Positions 41,341-49,848 of a stretch of 64,000 nt of DNA are shown in pieces. The notes below the pieces were generated by a model that searched no databases, was not told the origin of the DNA, and saw only the letters and a list, made by a program, of their open reading frames with translations. The position numbers and the translations under genes are program-made. Numbering within the stretch: the stretch's first letter is position 1; every line of letters starts with the position of its first letter. The stretch covers positions 62,001-126,000 of the forward strand of contig DEAU01000013.1 of the NCBI GenBank assembly GCA_002348705.1, given 5' to 3'. The stretch comes from Candidatus Neomicrothrix sp. UBA2974 (GTDB lineage Bacteria > Actinomycetota > Acidimicrobiia > Acidimicrobiales > MedAcidi-G1).

Positions 41341-42612
41341 TTACCCGACATTCAGATGGTTACAGGAAAGAGGCACCGACCAACCTTCAGGGAGGATGGG
41401 GACTACGGGAACGGAATCCGGGTCGAGACGGCACTTATCTACAGCCAGGTCAATGCCGTCCTTCCAGGTCGGTCCGGTCCGCCGGAGGTCACTCGGAACC
41501 CAGTGGGTTGTGACCGCTAGGACAAGAAATACCGCCAGAACGATCTTAAGTACTCGGACACTCAGGTCGACCGTCACCGTCAGTAACGCCCAGACGAGGC
41601 AAAAAGCGGAGAAGACCGCATATCGGGGCTCAGATCCGACCAGCCACGACGCTGACGTGAAGAAAAAAACTGCAGTGGCCGGAACTGCTATCAGAAACAC
41701 CGCTCGACGTTCGTCCTCTCGGCGTCTGGCCATAACAAACGCGCGTGCGAGTAAAAGACCTATTACTGCGAGACAGGCCGCCCCAACTAACGCTCGTAGA
41801 ACCAAGCTGGCGGTGACCGTCGAAGCATCCTCACCTGAGATCCGCGGCCAGAAAGGTACGAGATTGTAGGAGACGACTCTCTCAAGGAATAGAAATCCAA
41901 TCTTCTGCACTGAGCGGTCCGAAGCCATCTCCCGGCTTTCGTCGGCCAAAGTGGCGATCAACAGCAGTTGGACCCCAATCCCCACAATCCAGCCCACGAC
42001 GACCGGCGCGAGACGACGGCCTTCATTGCGGTCCAACCAGACCCGAGCTGCCGCTAGGGGTATCAAGCCGAGGGTCGTGGGCGAGGTGAGGCCGACGACG
42101 GTGGCCAACAACGTGTCATTGATCCTTCGACCCTGCGTTTCCTGTTCTCCGACGAGCACCACAGCAGTCGCGCAGAGCATTAGGAAGTGCAGATTCGCGA
42201 GGTTGGCAATCGACTCGAAGCCGGTGATCGGCAAGAGAACCGGCATCAGCGCCAAAGCAAACGCCGCTCGTCTCCCTCCGACTAATGAGTCGGCCAAATA
42301 GATCGTGGCTGAAAACCAGGCGACCGCAGCTGCACCGCAGACGAACAAAGCCGCTGGAGCCCACTCGATCGGCACAAGGGTTCCCACGGGGCCAAGGAGT
42401 CTCGGGAGAAAATGGAAGTAGCCGGCGAGCGATCGACCCATAGGCTCGATCCACCCATCTTCCAGCGCGTGAAGGAAAAACCGCGCCCCATCCTCACCCC
42501 ACAAGTTCCTTGGGGCGAACGGCGCCCGCGCCCAGACCATTAGGCCGGCGACAACACCAACCAGGACACCTCGACGAAAGACTCTTTCGACTCCGACTGG
42601 ACTGTCGGACAT
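41341..42612 (-). CDS. GT-C-like multi-spanning membrane protein of a polysaccharide operon
   Basis: A 423-residue membrane protein with about ten hydrophobic segments. I do not recognise a precise family. The first external loop contains APFAPRNLWGEDGARFFLHALEDG, where the acidic pair (ED) after the first helix resembles the catalytic-loop aspartates of GT-C glycosyltransferases. The C-terminal part (residues about 370-423) is soluble and carries two cysteines (DKCRLD, LSCNHL). It is the last gene of an operon with an NAD-dependent epimerase, GT2 and UDP-sugar dehydrogenase, and overlaps the epimerase stop by one base. Probable membrane step of cell-surface glycan synthesis. Confidence 0.6.
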   Translation of the reverse strand: MSDSPVGVERVFRRGVLVGVVAGLMVWARAPFAPRNLWGEDGARFFLHALEDGWIEPMGRSLAGYFHFLPRLLGPVGTLVPIEWAPAALFVCGAAAVAWFSATIYLADSLVGGRRAAFALALMPVLLPITGFESIANLANLHFLMLCATAVVLVGEQETQGRRINDTLLATVVGLTSPTTLGLIPLAAARVWLDRNEGRRLAPVVVGWIVGIGVQLLLIATLADESREMASDRSVQKIGFLFLERVVSYNLVPFWPRISGEDASTVTASLVLRALVGAACLAVIGLLLARAFVMARRREDERRAVFLIAVPATAVFFFTSASWLVGSEPRYAVFSAFCLVWALLTVTVDLSVRVLKIVLAVFLVLAVTTHWVPSDLRRTGPTWKDGIDLAVDKCRLDPDSVPVVPILPEGWSVPLSCNHLNVG

Positions 42613-43661
42613 CAGACCAGACCTTCGTCAATAGCCCGAGCGATCCAAGGCACCAACTCATCGAGGACCTGGTCGATGGGCGTGTCAGCGATGAACCCGA
42701 GAAGGTCGTGGGCTTTGGAAACATCAGGAACCCGCTGCTGGACATCGTGGGGAAACGGGTCGTCGCAGACAAACTCGAGTTGTCGGCCTGGACCGTGGAC
42801 ATGACGCCAGATGATCTCCGCCAACTCCCGGACCGTGGTCGACTTTGCCGTCGACAAGTTGAAGTCCTCGTTCCGGGCGGCCCGGACCTCTAGGGAGTCA
42901 ACAATCCCCCTTGCCAGATCGCCACCATAGGTGTAGCAACGTACCTGGTCTCCCGAACCGAGGATGTGAAGAGGGTCCTGACCCTTGAGCACCTTTTGAA
43001 TGAGGTCGGGCACCACGTGACTCATGGCCAACGAGACCGACCCTGATCGGATGTCGACATCACCCAGAGCACGACGCTCACCCACCCCTACGCAGTTAAA
43101 AGGCCGGAGGATCGTGTACGGGACGCCGTACTGATCCCAGGCCGCACGTGCGAAGTACTCGACGGCCAACTTCTGGAATCCATATGAGGAGTTAGGCGGA
43201 GGAACAGCTAACTCGTCTCCCTCCGAACTCGGCCACCGGTCGGTGGACTCGAAGACCATTGACGATGAGAGATAGGTCACCTTTTCGAGGCGTCCAGCAG
43301 CGTGGGCCTGAATGGCTGCGTCACAGGTGCTGGCGATGATCCGCTCGTTTGTAGCTAGCAGGTCGTAGGCGTAGGTATGGAAGTAGGTGATCCCGCCGAT
43401 CATCGCAGCGCCAGCAATCACATGGTCGGCCTCAGCGAACAGGCCACTTAGCAGTTCCACCTCGCGGCAATCGCCTTCCACTAGTTGGTAATCCGGGTGG
43501 TCGTCGTACTCGTGATCAACCGGTCCATACTTGGAGAAGTCATCTACGCCGGTAACCCGATATCCGCGCGCAAGAAGTTCCTGGACCACATAGCCGCCAA
43601 TGAAGCCGGCTGCTCCAGTCAGGACCACATGCCGTGGTTCGGTCGTTTGGTCGTCAGACAC
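42612..43661 (-). CDS. NAD-dependent sugar epimerase/dehydratase
   Basis: A 349-residue extended SDR. TGAAGFIGGYV (residues 15-25) binds NAD, YGFQK carries the catalytic Tyr-x3-Lys, and YLSSSMVFE gives the Ser. ILRPFNCVGVGER is the usual substrate region of GDP/UDP-sugar epimerases. It overlaps the GT2 stop by eight bases and the membrane protein gene by one, so it is within a coupled operon. It should epimerise or dehydrate a nucleotide-sugar for a surface polysaccharide; the substrate is not clear. Confidence 0.88.
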   Translation of the reverse strand: MSDDQTTEPRHVVLTGAAGFIGGYVVQELLARGYRVTGVDDFSKYGPVDHEYDDHPDYQLVEGDCREVELLSGLFAEADHVIAGAAMIGGITYFHTYAYDLLATNERIIASTCDAAIQAHAAGRLEKVTYLSSSMVFESTDRWPSSEGDELAVPPPNSSYGFQKLAVEYFARAAWDQYGVPYTILRPFNCVGVGERRALGDVDIRSGSVSLAMSHVVPDLIQKVLKGQDPLHILGSGDQVRCYTYGGDLARGIVDSLEVRAARNEDFNLSTAKSTTVRELAEIIWRHVHGPGRQLEFVCDDPFPHDVQQRVPDVSKAHDLLGFIADTPIDQVLDELVPWIARAIDEGLV

Positions 43662-44412
43662 TCGTCGCTCTCGCCCTATCGTGGCCCGACGACCTTGGCC
43701 GCCGTCGGATGCCGAAGGCCACCAAGTACCAACGAAGGTAACGCATCAGCCAGCGGCGGACCTGGAAGTTGGAAGCGCCGAAGGACCGCTCTATCCAGAT
43801 CGTGGGGATCTCAGCCACCGGCAGACGGGCCCGACGCGCTTTAGCGACCAACTCGATCCCCATTTCGAAACCGTGTTCAGAATCGATACCTGCGTCTTCG
43901 AGGAAACTCCGGTCATATGCCTTGAAGCTGTTCGTGGCGTCATGGGTACCGACCCTGGCAAACCAGCACAACGTCAGACCTGCCATCCGGGACAGCGCCG
44001 ATTTCAAAAAGGGCGCACCAACCTGCTGTCCCCCTGCCATGTAACGAGAGGCAGCAGCGATTACAACACCCCGCTCGATGAGGCGAACAAGGTCGTCGAT
44101 GGCCCTCGGGTCGTCACTACCATCGGCCATGGTGACCACGATCACCGGGGCAGCCGAAGCCTCTACCCCATATCGGATGGCATTGGCTGGGCCCGGTGCA
44201 CGGTCGTTGACCACGATTCGAAAGCGGGGATCGCGGGCATGGAGGTCGGCGACCACAGGATGCGTGGTATCGGACTCGTCATCAACGACAACGACGCATT
44301 CGAAGGAGAGTGTGACCGCGTCGACGATACGTTCTAGAACGCTCATGATCGCACTGGCCTCGTCGCGAGCCGGAATCACGATGGAGCAGGCAGGTTCAAA
44401 GGTCTCGTTCAA
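43654..44412 (-). CDS. Family 2 glycosyltransferase (DPM1/GtrB-like)
   Basis: A 252-residue GT-A-fold glycosyltransferase. The N-terminus CSIVIPARDEASAI, VVVVDDESDTTHPV, PGPANAIRYGVEASAAPVIVVTMADGSDDPRAI and ATNSFKAYDRSFLEDAG are typical of polyprenyl-phosphate sugar transferases such as DPM1/GtrB. There is no large C-terminal membrane domain. Start is TTG at 44412 in a TTGA overlap with the UDP-sugar dehydrogenase stop. It would transfer a sugar to a polyprenyl phosphate at the membrane. Confidence 0.85.
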   Translation of the reverse strand: MNETFEPACSIVIPARDEASAIMSVLERIVDAVTLSFECVVVVDDESDTTHPVVADLHARDPRFRIVVNDRAPGPANAIRYGVEASAAPVIVVTMADGSDDPRAIDDLVRLIERGVVIAAASRYMAGGQQVGAPFLKSALSRMAGLTLCWFARVGTHDATNSFKAYDRSFLEDAGIDSEHGFEMGIELVAKARRARLPVAEIPTIWIERSFGASNFQVRRWLMRYLRWYLVAFGIRRRPRSSGHDRARATSV

Positions 44413-45587
44413 ATCAGGACACCCTGATCGGTCAGGTTCCAAAGGTCGACTACCGGCTGCTGAAAATCCAGCTCCCGGTAGACCGAGTGGGGGGTGGCAA
44501 TGACCACTAGGTCGGCCTCCTCCAGAACACGGTGCTGGGAAACCAGTCGGTCGTCGACCACGTAGGGGTCGGAACACAAAACGTGCTCCGCCCGAAAGAG
44601 CAGCAGCTTCCGGAGTTTGTAGCTCAGACTGCTGCGGTTGTCGTCAATGTCACTTTTGAAGGCCATGCCGAGAATCCCCACTGTCATGTCGGAGAGATCG
44701 TGGGTGGCCTCGATCCGCTCGATGAGATAGAGGGGAAGGCCCTCATTGATCATCATGGCGGCGTTGCCTAGAGCGAACGAGTTCCCGCTGAAAGCCGCCA
44801 ACTGCATCGTGTCCTTGAACAAGCAGGGTCCGGCGGCGAAGCCAGCCCCCGGCATGTCAGCGGCTCGTGGATAGTCGGTGGTGATGGCCGACCGGACCTG
44901 TTCGAAGTCGACCCCAAATTCATTTGCCATCATCCAAAACTGGTTAGCTGCGGCGAATTTGATGTACCGCCAAGTGTTGGTAAACAACTTGGCTAATTCG
45001 GCCTCCTCAGGGAGCACCCGGATCGACTGAACCCCCAGCGTCTCGAAGAAGGCCACAACCCGATCCGATACCTCAGCAGTCCGGGCACCCACTAGTTGTG
45101 GAAGCGACACGATTTCCGTGAGGGCAAAACCCTCGGCGATCCTTTCCGGGCAGAACGCCACGTCAATTCCCGGATGATGATCGGCGAACCAAGCCTCGAC
45201 TCTCCGAGTTACGCCAGGGAAAACGGTGGAACGAAGTATCACCATCTGGTTGGGCCGAAACCGGTCTGTTAGGTCGATGAGGGCGTCGAGAACCACACTG
45301 GGATCGGGGTTGAGGTGCTCATCGACCGGAGTCCCAATCACTACCACTACTACATCAGCATCCGAAACCACCGCTGGATCAACCGAAGCTGAAAAGGTAC
45401 CGGCCTCCAGCACTTTCGCTAAGAGTTCCGAGGCACCGTTCTCTAAAAATGGCATCGAGCCATCAAGCACCTTTTCAACGGCGGAGGCGTCCGTGTCATA
45501 GGCGACGACCTGATGTCCTTGATCGGCAACGACCAGTCCAAAGGGCAACCCGACGTGCCCCGCCCCACCAATGACAACCACTTCCAT
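44409..45587 (-). CDS. UDP-glucose/UDP-N-acetylmannosamine dehydrogenase family protein
   Basis: A 392-residue nucleotide-sugar 6-dehydrogenase. The N-terminal Rossmann motif is VVVIGGAGHVGLPFG (residues 3-17), then IGTPVDE and ILRSTVFPGV; the catalytic cysteine is Cys255 in GFAAGPCLFKDT with Lys210 and Lys258 nearby, and GILGMAFKSDIDDNRSS leads the C-terminal domain. It oxidises a UDP-sugar to a uronic acid using two NAD+. I chose ATG 45587; longer in-frame starts have no support. It is the first gene of the leftward polysaccharide operon and is divergent from a tyrosine phosphatase gene (102-base gap). Confidence 0.9.
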   Translation of the reverse strand: MEVVVIGGAGHVGLPFGLVVADQGHQVVAYDTDASAVEKVLDGSMPFLENGASELLAKVLEAGTFSASVDPAVVSDADVVVVVIGTPVDEHLNPDPSVVLDALIDLTDRFRPNQMVILRSTVFPGVTRRVEAWFADHHPGIDVAFCPERIAEGFALTEIVSLPQLVGARTAEVSDRVVAFFETLGVQSIRVLPEEAELAKLFTNTWRYIKFAAANQFWMMANEFGVDFEQVRSAITTDYPRAADMPGAGFAAGPCLFKDTMQLAAFSGNSFALGNAAMMINEGLPLYLIERIEATHDLSDMTVGILGMAFKSDIDDNRSSLSYKLRKLLLFRAEHVLCSDPYVVDDRLVSQHRVLEEADLVVIATPHSVYRELDFQQPVVDLWNLTDQGVLI

Positions 45588-45689
45588 GGAATGACAGCCT
45601 AAAGGTAGGGGCCCCGACCAAGCAGAGTGTCGAGATGAACGAGCGCGTACGGTCCTATAGATGCCCACTTCTCGGATCATCCTCTTGAC

Positions 45690-46487
45690 GTGACTAACGA
45701 TCCACGAGTGCTTTTGGCCTCGGTTAACCTTCGCGAACTGGGTGGACTGGCCACCCATGACGGTCAACAAGTCCGCACGGGACACCTTTTCCGCTCGGGA
45801 CAACTAGCGGACCTGGCACCAGAAGACCGGTTCACGTTAGAGGATCTGTGCCTCCGGACTATCGTGGACCTGCGTCGGCCTGCCGAGGTGGCAACACGAC
45901 CGACACCGGCCCTCGAAGGTGTTGAGACCGTGTCATTGTCGGTGTCAAATGACGATAACGAGTTCTTCGTTGCGGCGAACGCCATGATGGACCCAACTGC
46001 CAAACCACTCACCGCCGAACAGATATCCGAATACTTCCGGCGTCTCGCCAGCGATCGCTTCGACCGGTACCGGCCCGTCCTCCAGCTAGCCACTGACCCA
46101 GAGCGACATCCTCTTCTTTTCCACTGCACAGCTGGCAAGGACCGGACCGGTGTGGTAGCCGCCATCCTTCTCCGTCTACTTGGCGTGGCTTACGACCAAA
46201 TCTTGGAGGACTACCTGCTGTCGAACACAGCCCGTCGACCTTGGATCGAAGCGAACGAGGCCAACCACCGCCGCCTAATTGCCCAAAACCTCAGGATCGA
46301 CGAGACTGACCTACCCGCTGAGCGACTAGCCGCCTCTCAGGCTCTTCTGTGGTGCAGGCCGTCTTACCTGACTGCACTGTTCGAGGGAATCGACGACCGA
46401 TGGGGGTCATGGACGACATTTGTCCAGAATGGTTTAGATCTTGACGATGACCAACTGAATGCCTTCCGCTCTGCCCTCTTGGGCTGA
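45690..46487 (+). CDS. Tyrosine-protein phosphatase (Y_phosphatase3 / LipA-like)
   Basis: A 265-residue Cys-based phosphatase. The P-loop HCTAGKDRTG has the nucleophile Cys146 and the invariant Arg152; the N-terminal NLRELGGLATHDGQQVRTGHLFRSGQL is the usual start of bacterial dual-specificity phosphatases of this group (mycobacterial PtpB-like). It acts on phospho-tyrosine, and sometimes on phosphoinositides. GTG start at 45690. It is divergent from the UDP-sugar dehydrogenase, a common setting for regulators of polysaccharide synthesis, but direct linkage is only inferred. Confidence 0.88.
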   Translation: MTNDPRVLLASVNLRELGGLATHDGQQVRTGHLFRSGQLADLAPEDRFTLEDLCLRTIVDLRRPAEVATRPTPALEGVETVSLSVSNDDNEFFVAANAMMDPTAKPLTAEQISEYFRRLASDRFDRYRPVLQLATDPERHPLLFHCTAGKDRTGVVAAILLRLLGVAYDQILEDYLLSNTARRPWIEANEANHRRLIAQNLRIDETDLPAERLAASQALLWCRPSYLTALFEGIDDRWGSWTTFVQNGLDLDDDQLNAFRSALLG

Positions 46488-46522
46488 ATAGATAGTCAAC
46501 TGTCATCGCGGTGACCATCTAT
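46488..46522. repeat. Imperfect inverted repeat after the phosphatase gene
   Basis: ATAGATAGTCA (46488-46498) and TGACCATCTAT (46512-46522) pair in 10 of 11 positions with a 13-base spacer. The left arm starts at the phosphatase stop region. It could be a weak terminator or an operator for the aldehyde dehydrogenase gene 200 bases on. The rest of the 234-base gap shows no gene. Confidence 0.4.
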
Positions 46523-46721
46523 TAGTGATGTTTGCATGACTACTGGCCCGGGTCTCATGCACGTCTTGCCATTAACGCCGAGTAGCACCAACTGAGCCAA
46601 TGGATCTCACAAATCCGTCCGGATGGAGCCCCGATTAGCGAATCGGTTTCCTCCCGACCATCATCGGACTTTCGTCATATCAAAGATGGCGTCGTCTACC
46701 CAACCGACCGGAGGTTCGAAC

Positions 46722-48155
46722 ATGCAGCGTGACCAGATCTACGTAGACGGCGCCTGGGTCGCGTCGGCCGGCAACGACTCCATCGACGTGCATGACCCGT
46801 CTACCGGAACTGTCATCGGCTCGATCCCTGAAGGAAGTCCAGAGGACGTCAAGGTTGCTGTGGCAGCAGCCAAGGCCGCCTTCGACGGATGGGCAGCCAC
46901 CCCGCTAGAGGAACGACTGTCCCTCATCGAGCAACTCGCCTCAGCACTCGGCGAGCGGATGGAGGAATTGGGAACGCTCATGTCCCGCGAGATGGGAATG
47001 CCACTACCCATGGCCAAGATGATTCAGGTCGGGATGCCAGCAGCCACCACCGGTGGTGTTCCCGGAACGGCTCGAGAATTCGCATTCGAGGAAAAAATCA
47101 GCCGCACATTGGTTACCCGCGAACCTGTGGGCGTCGTTGGCTGCATCACCCCCTGGAACTACCCGCTGCACCAGATCATGGCCAAGATCGCCCCAGCTAT
47201 GGCTGTTGGCTGCACGGTCGTGCTCAAACCCAGTGAAGTAGCGCCGCTCAACGCTTTCCTGCTCGCCGAGATCATCAATGACCTCGGCTTTCCTCCCGGC
47301 GTCTTTAACTTGGTTTCTGGAGTCGGCCCGGTCATCGGCGAAGCCATAGCCGCTCATCCCGACGTTGACATGGTGTCGTTCACCGGTTCGACTCGGGCCG
47401 GTACTCGGGTAGCCGAGATCGCGGCAACCAACGTGACCCGAGTCCATCAGGAACTCGGCGGCAAGTCGGCCAACATCATCCTCGATGATGCCGACTTCGC
47501 CACTGCTATCCCACGAGCCGTGGGAGCTTGCTACCTCAACTCGGGCCAGACCTGTTCAGCACTGACCCGTCTTCTGGTCCCCGCCGATCGTATGGACGAA
47601 GCAGCCGATCTTGCAGCCTCGGCAGCCAACGCTCAGGTGGTCGGACCCGCTGATGCCGAAGGCACTGGCCTCGGCCCGTTGGTATCACAGGCCCAGTGGG
47701 AAAAGGTTCAGTCCTACATCCAGAAGGGAATTGACGAAGGAGCCACTCTCGTCGCGGGTGGAACTGGCAAACCCGAACTCCCAATGGGTTATAAGGACGG
47801 CTACTACGTGAAGCCCACAGTTTTCGCCAACGTGTCAAACTCGATGACCATCGCCCGCGAAGAAATCTTTGGGCCTGTGCTTTCAATCATCGGGTACTCC
47901 GACGATGACGACGCCGTAGCCATCGCCAATGACACCGACTACGGGCTTTCCGGTGGTGTGTGGGGAACCGATACTGATCGAGCACTAGCCGTCGCCAAAC
48001 GGCTCCGTACCGGCCAGGTAGACATGAACGGTGCCTTTCTTAACCATGAAGCCCCATTCGGCGGCTACAAAAAATCGGGCAACGGCCGCGAGTTGGGACG
48101 CTATGGACTGTCCGAGTTCGTGGAATCTAAGTCCATCAATCTCCCAATGGGGTGA
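46722..48155 (+). CDS. Aldehyde dehydrogenase family protein
   Basis: A 477-residue NAD(P)-dependent aldehyde dehydrogenase. It has TPWNYP with Asn146, [10 protein letters not shown] with Glu244, and NSGQTCSA with the catalytic Cys278, all in expected positions. EEIFGPV and the final [13 protein letters not shown] are family hallmarks. I chose ATG 46722 because GGAGG lies just upstream; a longer in-frame start at 46623 would add 33 unconvincing residues. Substrate unknown, but a ferredoxin-P450 pair follows, so it may oxidise a product of that system. It is followed by a 204-base gap in which no gene is seen. Confidence 0.93.
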   Translation: MQRDQIYVDGAWVASAGNDSIDVHDPSTGTVIGSIPEGSPEDVKVAVAAAKAAFDGWAATPLEERLSLIEQLASALGERMEELGTLMSREMGMPLPMAKMIQVGMPAATTGGVPGTAREFAFEEKISRTLVTREPVGVVGCITPWNYPLHQIMAKIAPAMAVGCTVVLKPSEVAPLNAFLLAEIINDLGFPPGVFNLVSGVGPVIGEAIAAHPDVDMVSFTGSTRAGTRVAEIAATNVTRVHQELGGKSANIILDDADFATAIPRAVGACYLNSGQTCSALTRLLVPADRMDEAADLAASAANAQVVGPADAEGTGLGPLVSQAQWEKVQSYIQKGIDEGATLVAGGTGKPELPMGYKDGYYVKPTVFANVSNSMTIAREEIFGPVLSIIGYSDDDDAVAIANDTDYGLSGGVWGTDTDRALAVAKRLRTGQVDMNGAFLNHEAPFGGYKKSGNGRELGRYGLSEFVESKSINLPMG

Positions 48156-48359
48156 CGACCCAGCGAAATACAAGCTCTCCCGTCGCTACGCAATGACCTC
48201 TTTTGACTGTCGACGACGCCAGTTATCCCGATTCGCTGCGACAAGATACTCTGAGCAGCGAAGTTGGCTAGACGGCTAATCATCCTGAGAACTCAGGACT
48301 CCACATCAGCTGGCGGGACCTCCGGACGACCGAAAGTCCCGCGAGGGGACGGCACCAAA

Positions 48360-48557
48360 ATGAAGATAGTGATCGACGCCAACAGGTGTGAAGGCCATAG
48401 CCGCTGCTACTCGCTGGCTCCTGATCTAGTCGACGTGGACGATCTGGGCAACGCTTTCGTTCTGGGCGACGGCACAGTGCCCGAAGCCCTTGAGGACAAG
48501 GCCCACCTCATGACCGATAACTGCCCCGAGTTCGCCATCAGTATCGAGGCGGACTAA
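48360..48557 (+). CDS. 3Fe-4S ferredoxin, partner of the P450
   Basis: A 65-residue ferredoxin with the P450-type pattern Cys10-x2-His-x2-Cys16 (CEGHSRC) and a distal Cys in NCPEFAI. This Cys-x-x-His motif, with His in place of the usual second Cys, is that of ferredoxins paired with actinobacterial P450s. It passes electrons to the P450 whose gene begins six bases after its stop. ATG start, GAGGGG about 10 bases upstream. Confidence 0.92.
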   Translation: MKIVIDANRCEGHSRCYSLAPDLVDVDDLGNAFVLGDGTVPEALEDKAHLMTDNCPEFAISIEAD

Positions 48558-48563
48558 GAAGCG

Positions 48564-49826
48564 GTGAGCGACACGGCCGACGCACAGACAGATGAGGCCG
48601 CCAAGTCAAGTCTTGGCCCGGGAATATGCCCGGTCACCGATCTAGCCACCGACTACGACATGTTCGACCCGGACTACCTCCGGGACCCCTTCTCGGCCTG
48701 GGCCGCACTTCGGGAGCAAGACTGCCCCATCGCACATACCGAGCGATATGGGGGGTCATGGCTACCCACCCGCTACGACGACCTTCAGGCCATGGCCAAG
48801 ATGGTCCCAGAGTTGTCTTCGAAGGCGCCGCTGGTAATCGACCTACCCGACGCACTGGTGAAAGAGAACGCCACCGGCTATAACGCGGCGGCTCCGATCA
48901 GCGCCGACCCACCCGAGCAGGGCTGGACCCGACGGGCTCTGCTGCCCCATTTCACACCCAAGGGGGTGGTCAAGGACCGCGAGTACACCGAGAAGCTGTG
49001 CCACGAACTAATCGACGGCTTCATCGACGACGGGAAGTGCGACGCGGCCGTGGATTACGCCCAACAGATCCCGCCCCGGGTCATCGCCCGCAAGCTAGGT
49101 GTCGACGAGGGCATGGTCGATGACTTCATCGAATGGGTCCGCGGCGTCCTCGAACTCGGCCTCCAGGAACCCGAGTTGCGAGCTAAGTACCGCGACATCA
49201 TCCGGGAGTTCTTCGCTGCAGAGGTGGCTGATCGACGCGTGAAGCCAAAGGACGATCTCATCACCGCCCTGTGCCAGACCGAGCACGAAGGTGAACTGTT
49301 GCCCGACGAGGTGGTCATTGGCATGTGCAACCTGCAACTGGTCGCCGGCATCGACACCACCTGGTCGTCGATTGGTTCAGCACTATGGCACTTCGCCGGC
49401 CACGAAGACGATCGCAGGCGCATGGTGGCCAAACCGGATCTATGGAACACCGCTGTCGAGGAGCTACTGCGCTTCTACGCTCCGGTGACAATGGCCCGCA
49501 ACGCCTCGGAGGACGTCGACTACGGCGGGGTGACGTTCAAGAAGGGCGACAAGATCCTGATGAACTTTCCCGGCGCCAACCACGACCCAGACCATTTCGA
49601 AGACGCTCACGAGGTCCAGTTGGACCGTCAGAAGAACCGCCACGTGGCCTTCGGCATCGGCATCCACCGCTGCGCCGGTTCGAACCTGGCCCGGATGGAA
49701 ATGGAAGTGGCACTAAAGACGTGGTTCGAACGCATCCCCGAATTCACGTTGTCGGACCCGGACGCTGTGACATGGGCCGGCGGCCAAGTGCGCGGACCGC
49801 GGACCGTTTCCGTGACCTTCGGCTAA
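48564..49826 (+). CDS. Cytochrome P450
   Basis: A 420-residue P450. I-helix oxygen-binding motif AGIDTT, ExxR in ELLR, and the heme loop FGIGIHRCAGSNLAR with Cys370 as thiolate ligand. GTG start at 48564. It forms a two-gene unit with the ferredoxin upstream. Bacterial P450s of this type hydroxylate lipids, terpenes or steroids; the aldehyde dehydrogenase upstream and sulfatase downstream suggest a catabolic context. Substrate unknown. Confidence 0.95.
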   Translation: MSDTADAQTDEAAKSSLGPGICPVTDLATDYDMFDPDYLRDPFSAWAALREQDCPIAHTERYGGSWLPTRYDDLQAMAKMVPELSSKAPLVIDLPDALVKENATGYNAAAPISADPPEQGWTRRALLPHFTPKGVVKDREYTEKLCHELIDGFIDDGKCDAAVDYAQQIPPRVIARKLGVDEGMVDDFIEWVRGVLELGLQEPELRAKYRDIIREFFAAEVADRRVKPKDDLITALCQTEHEGELLPDEVVIGMCNLQLVAGIDTTWSSIGSALWHFAGHEDDRRRMVAKPDLWNTAVEELLRFYAPVTMARNASEDVDYGGVTFKKGDKILMNFPGANHDPDHFEDAHEVQLDRQKNRHVAFGIGIHRCAGSNLARMEMEVALKTWFERIPEFTLSDPDAVTWAGGQVRGPRTVSVTFG

Positions 49827-49848
49827 GACACCCACTGAATCAGTCGCC

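Noticed and set aside
48156..48359. Promoter for the ferredoxin-P450 unit
   Set aside because: A TTGACT string is present near 48203, but no -10-like hexamer lies at a suitable distance.
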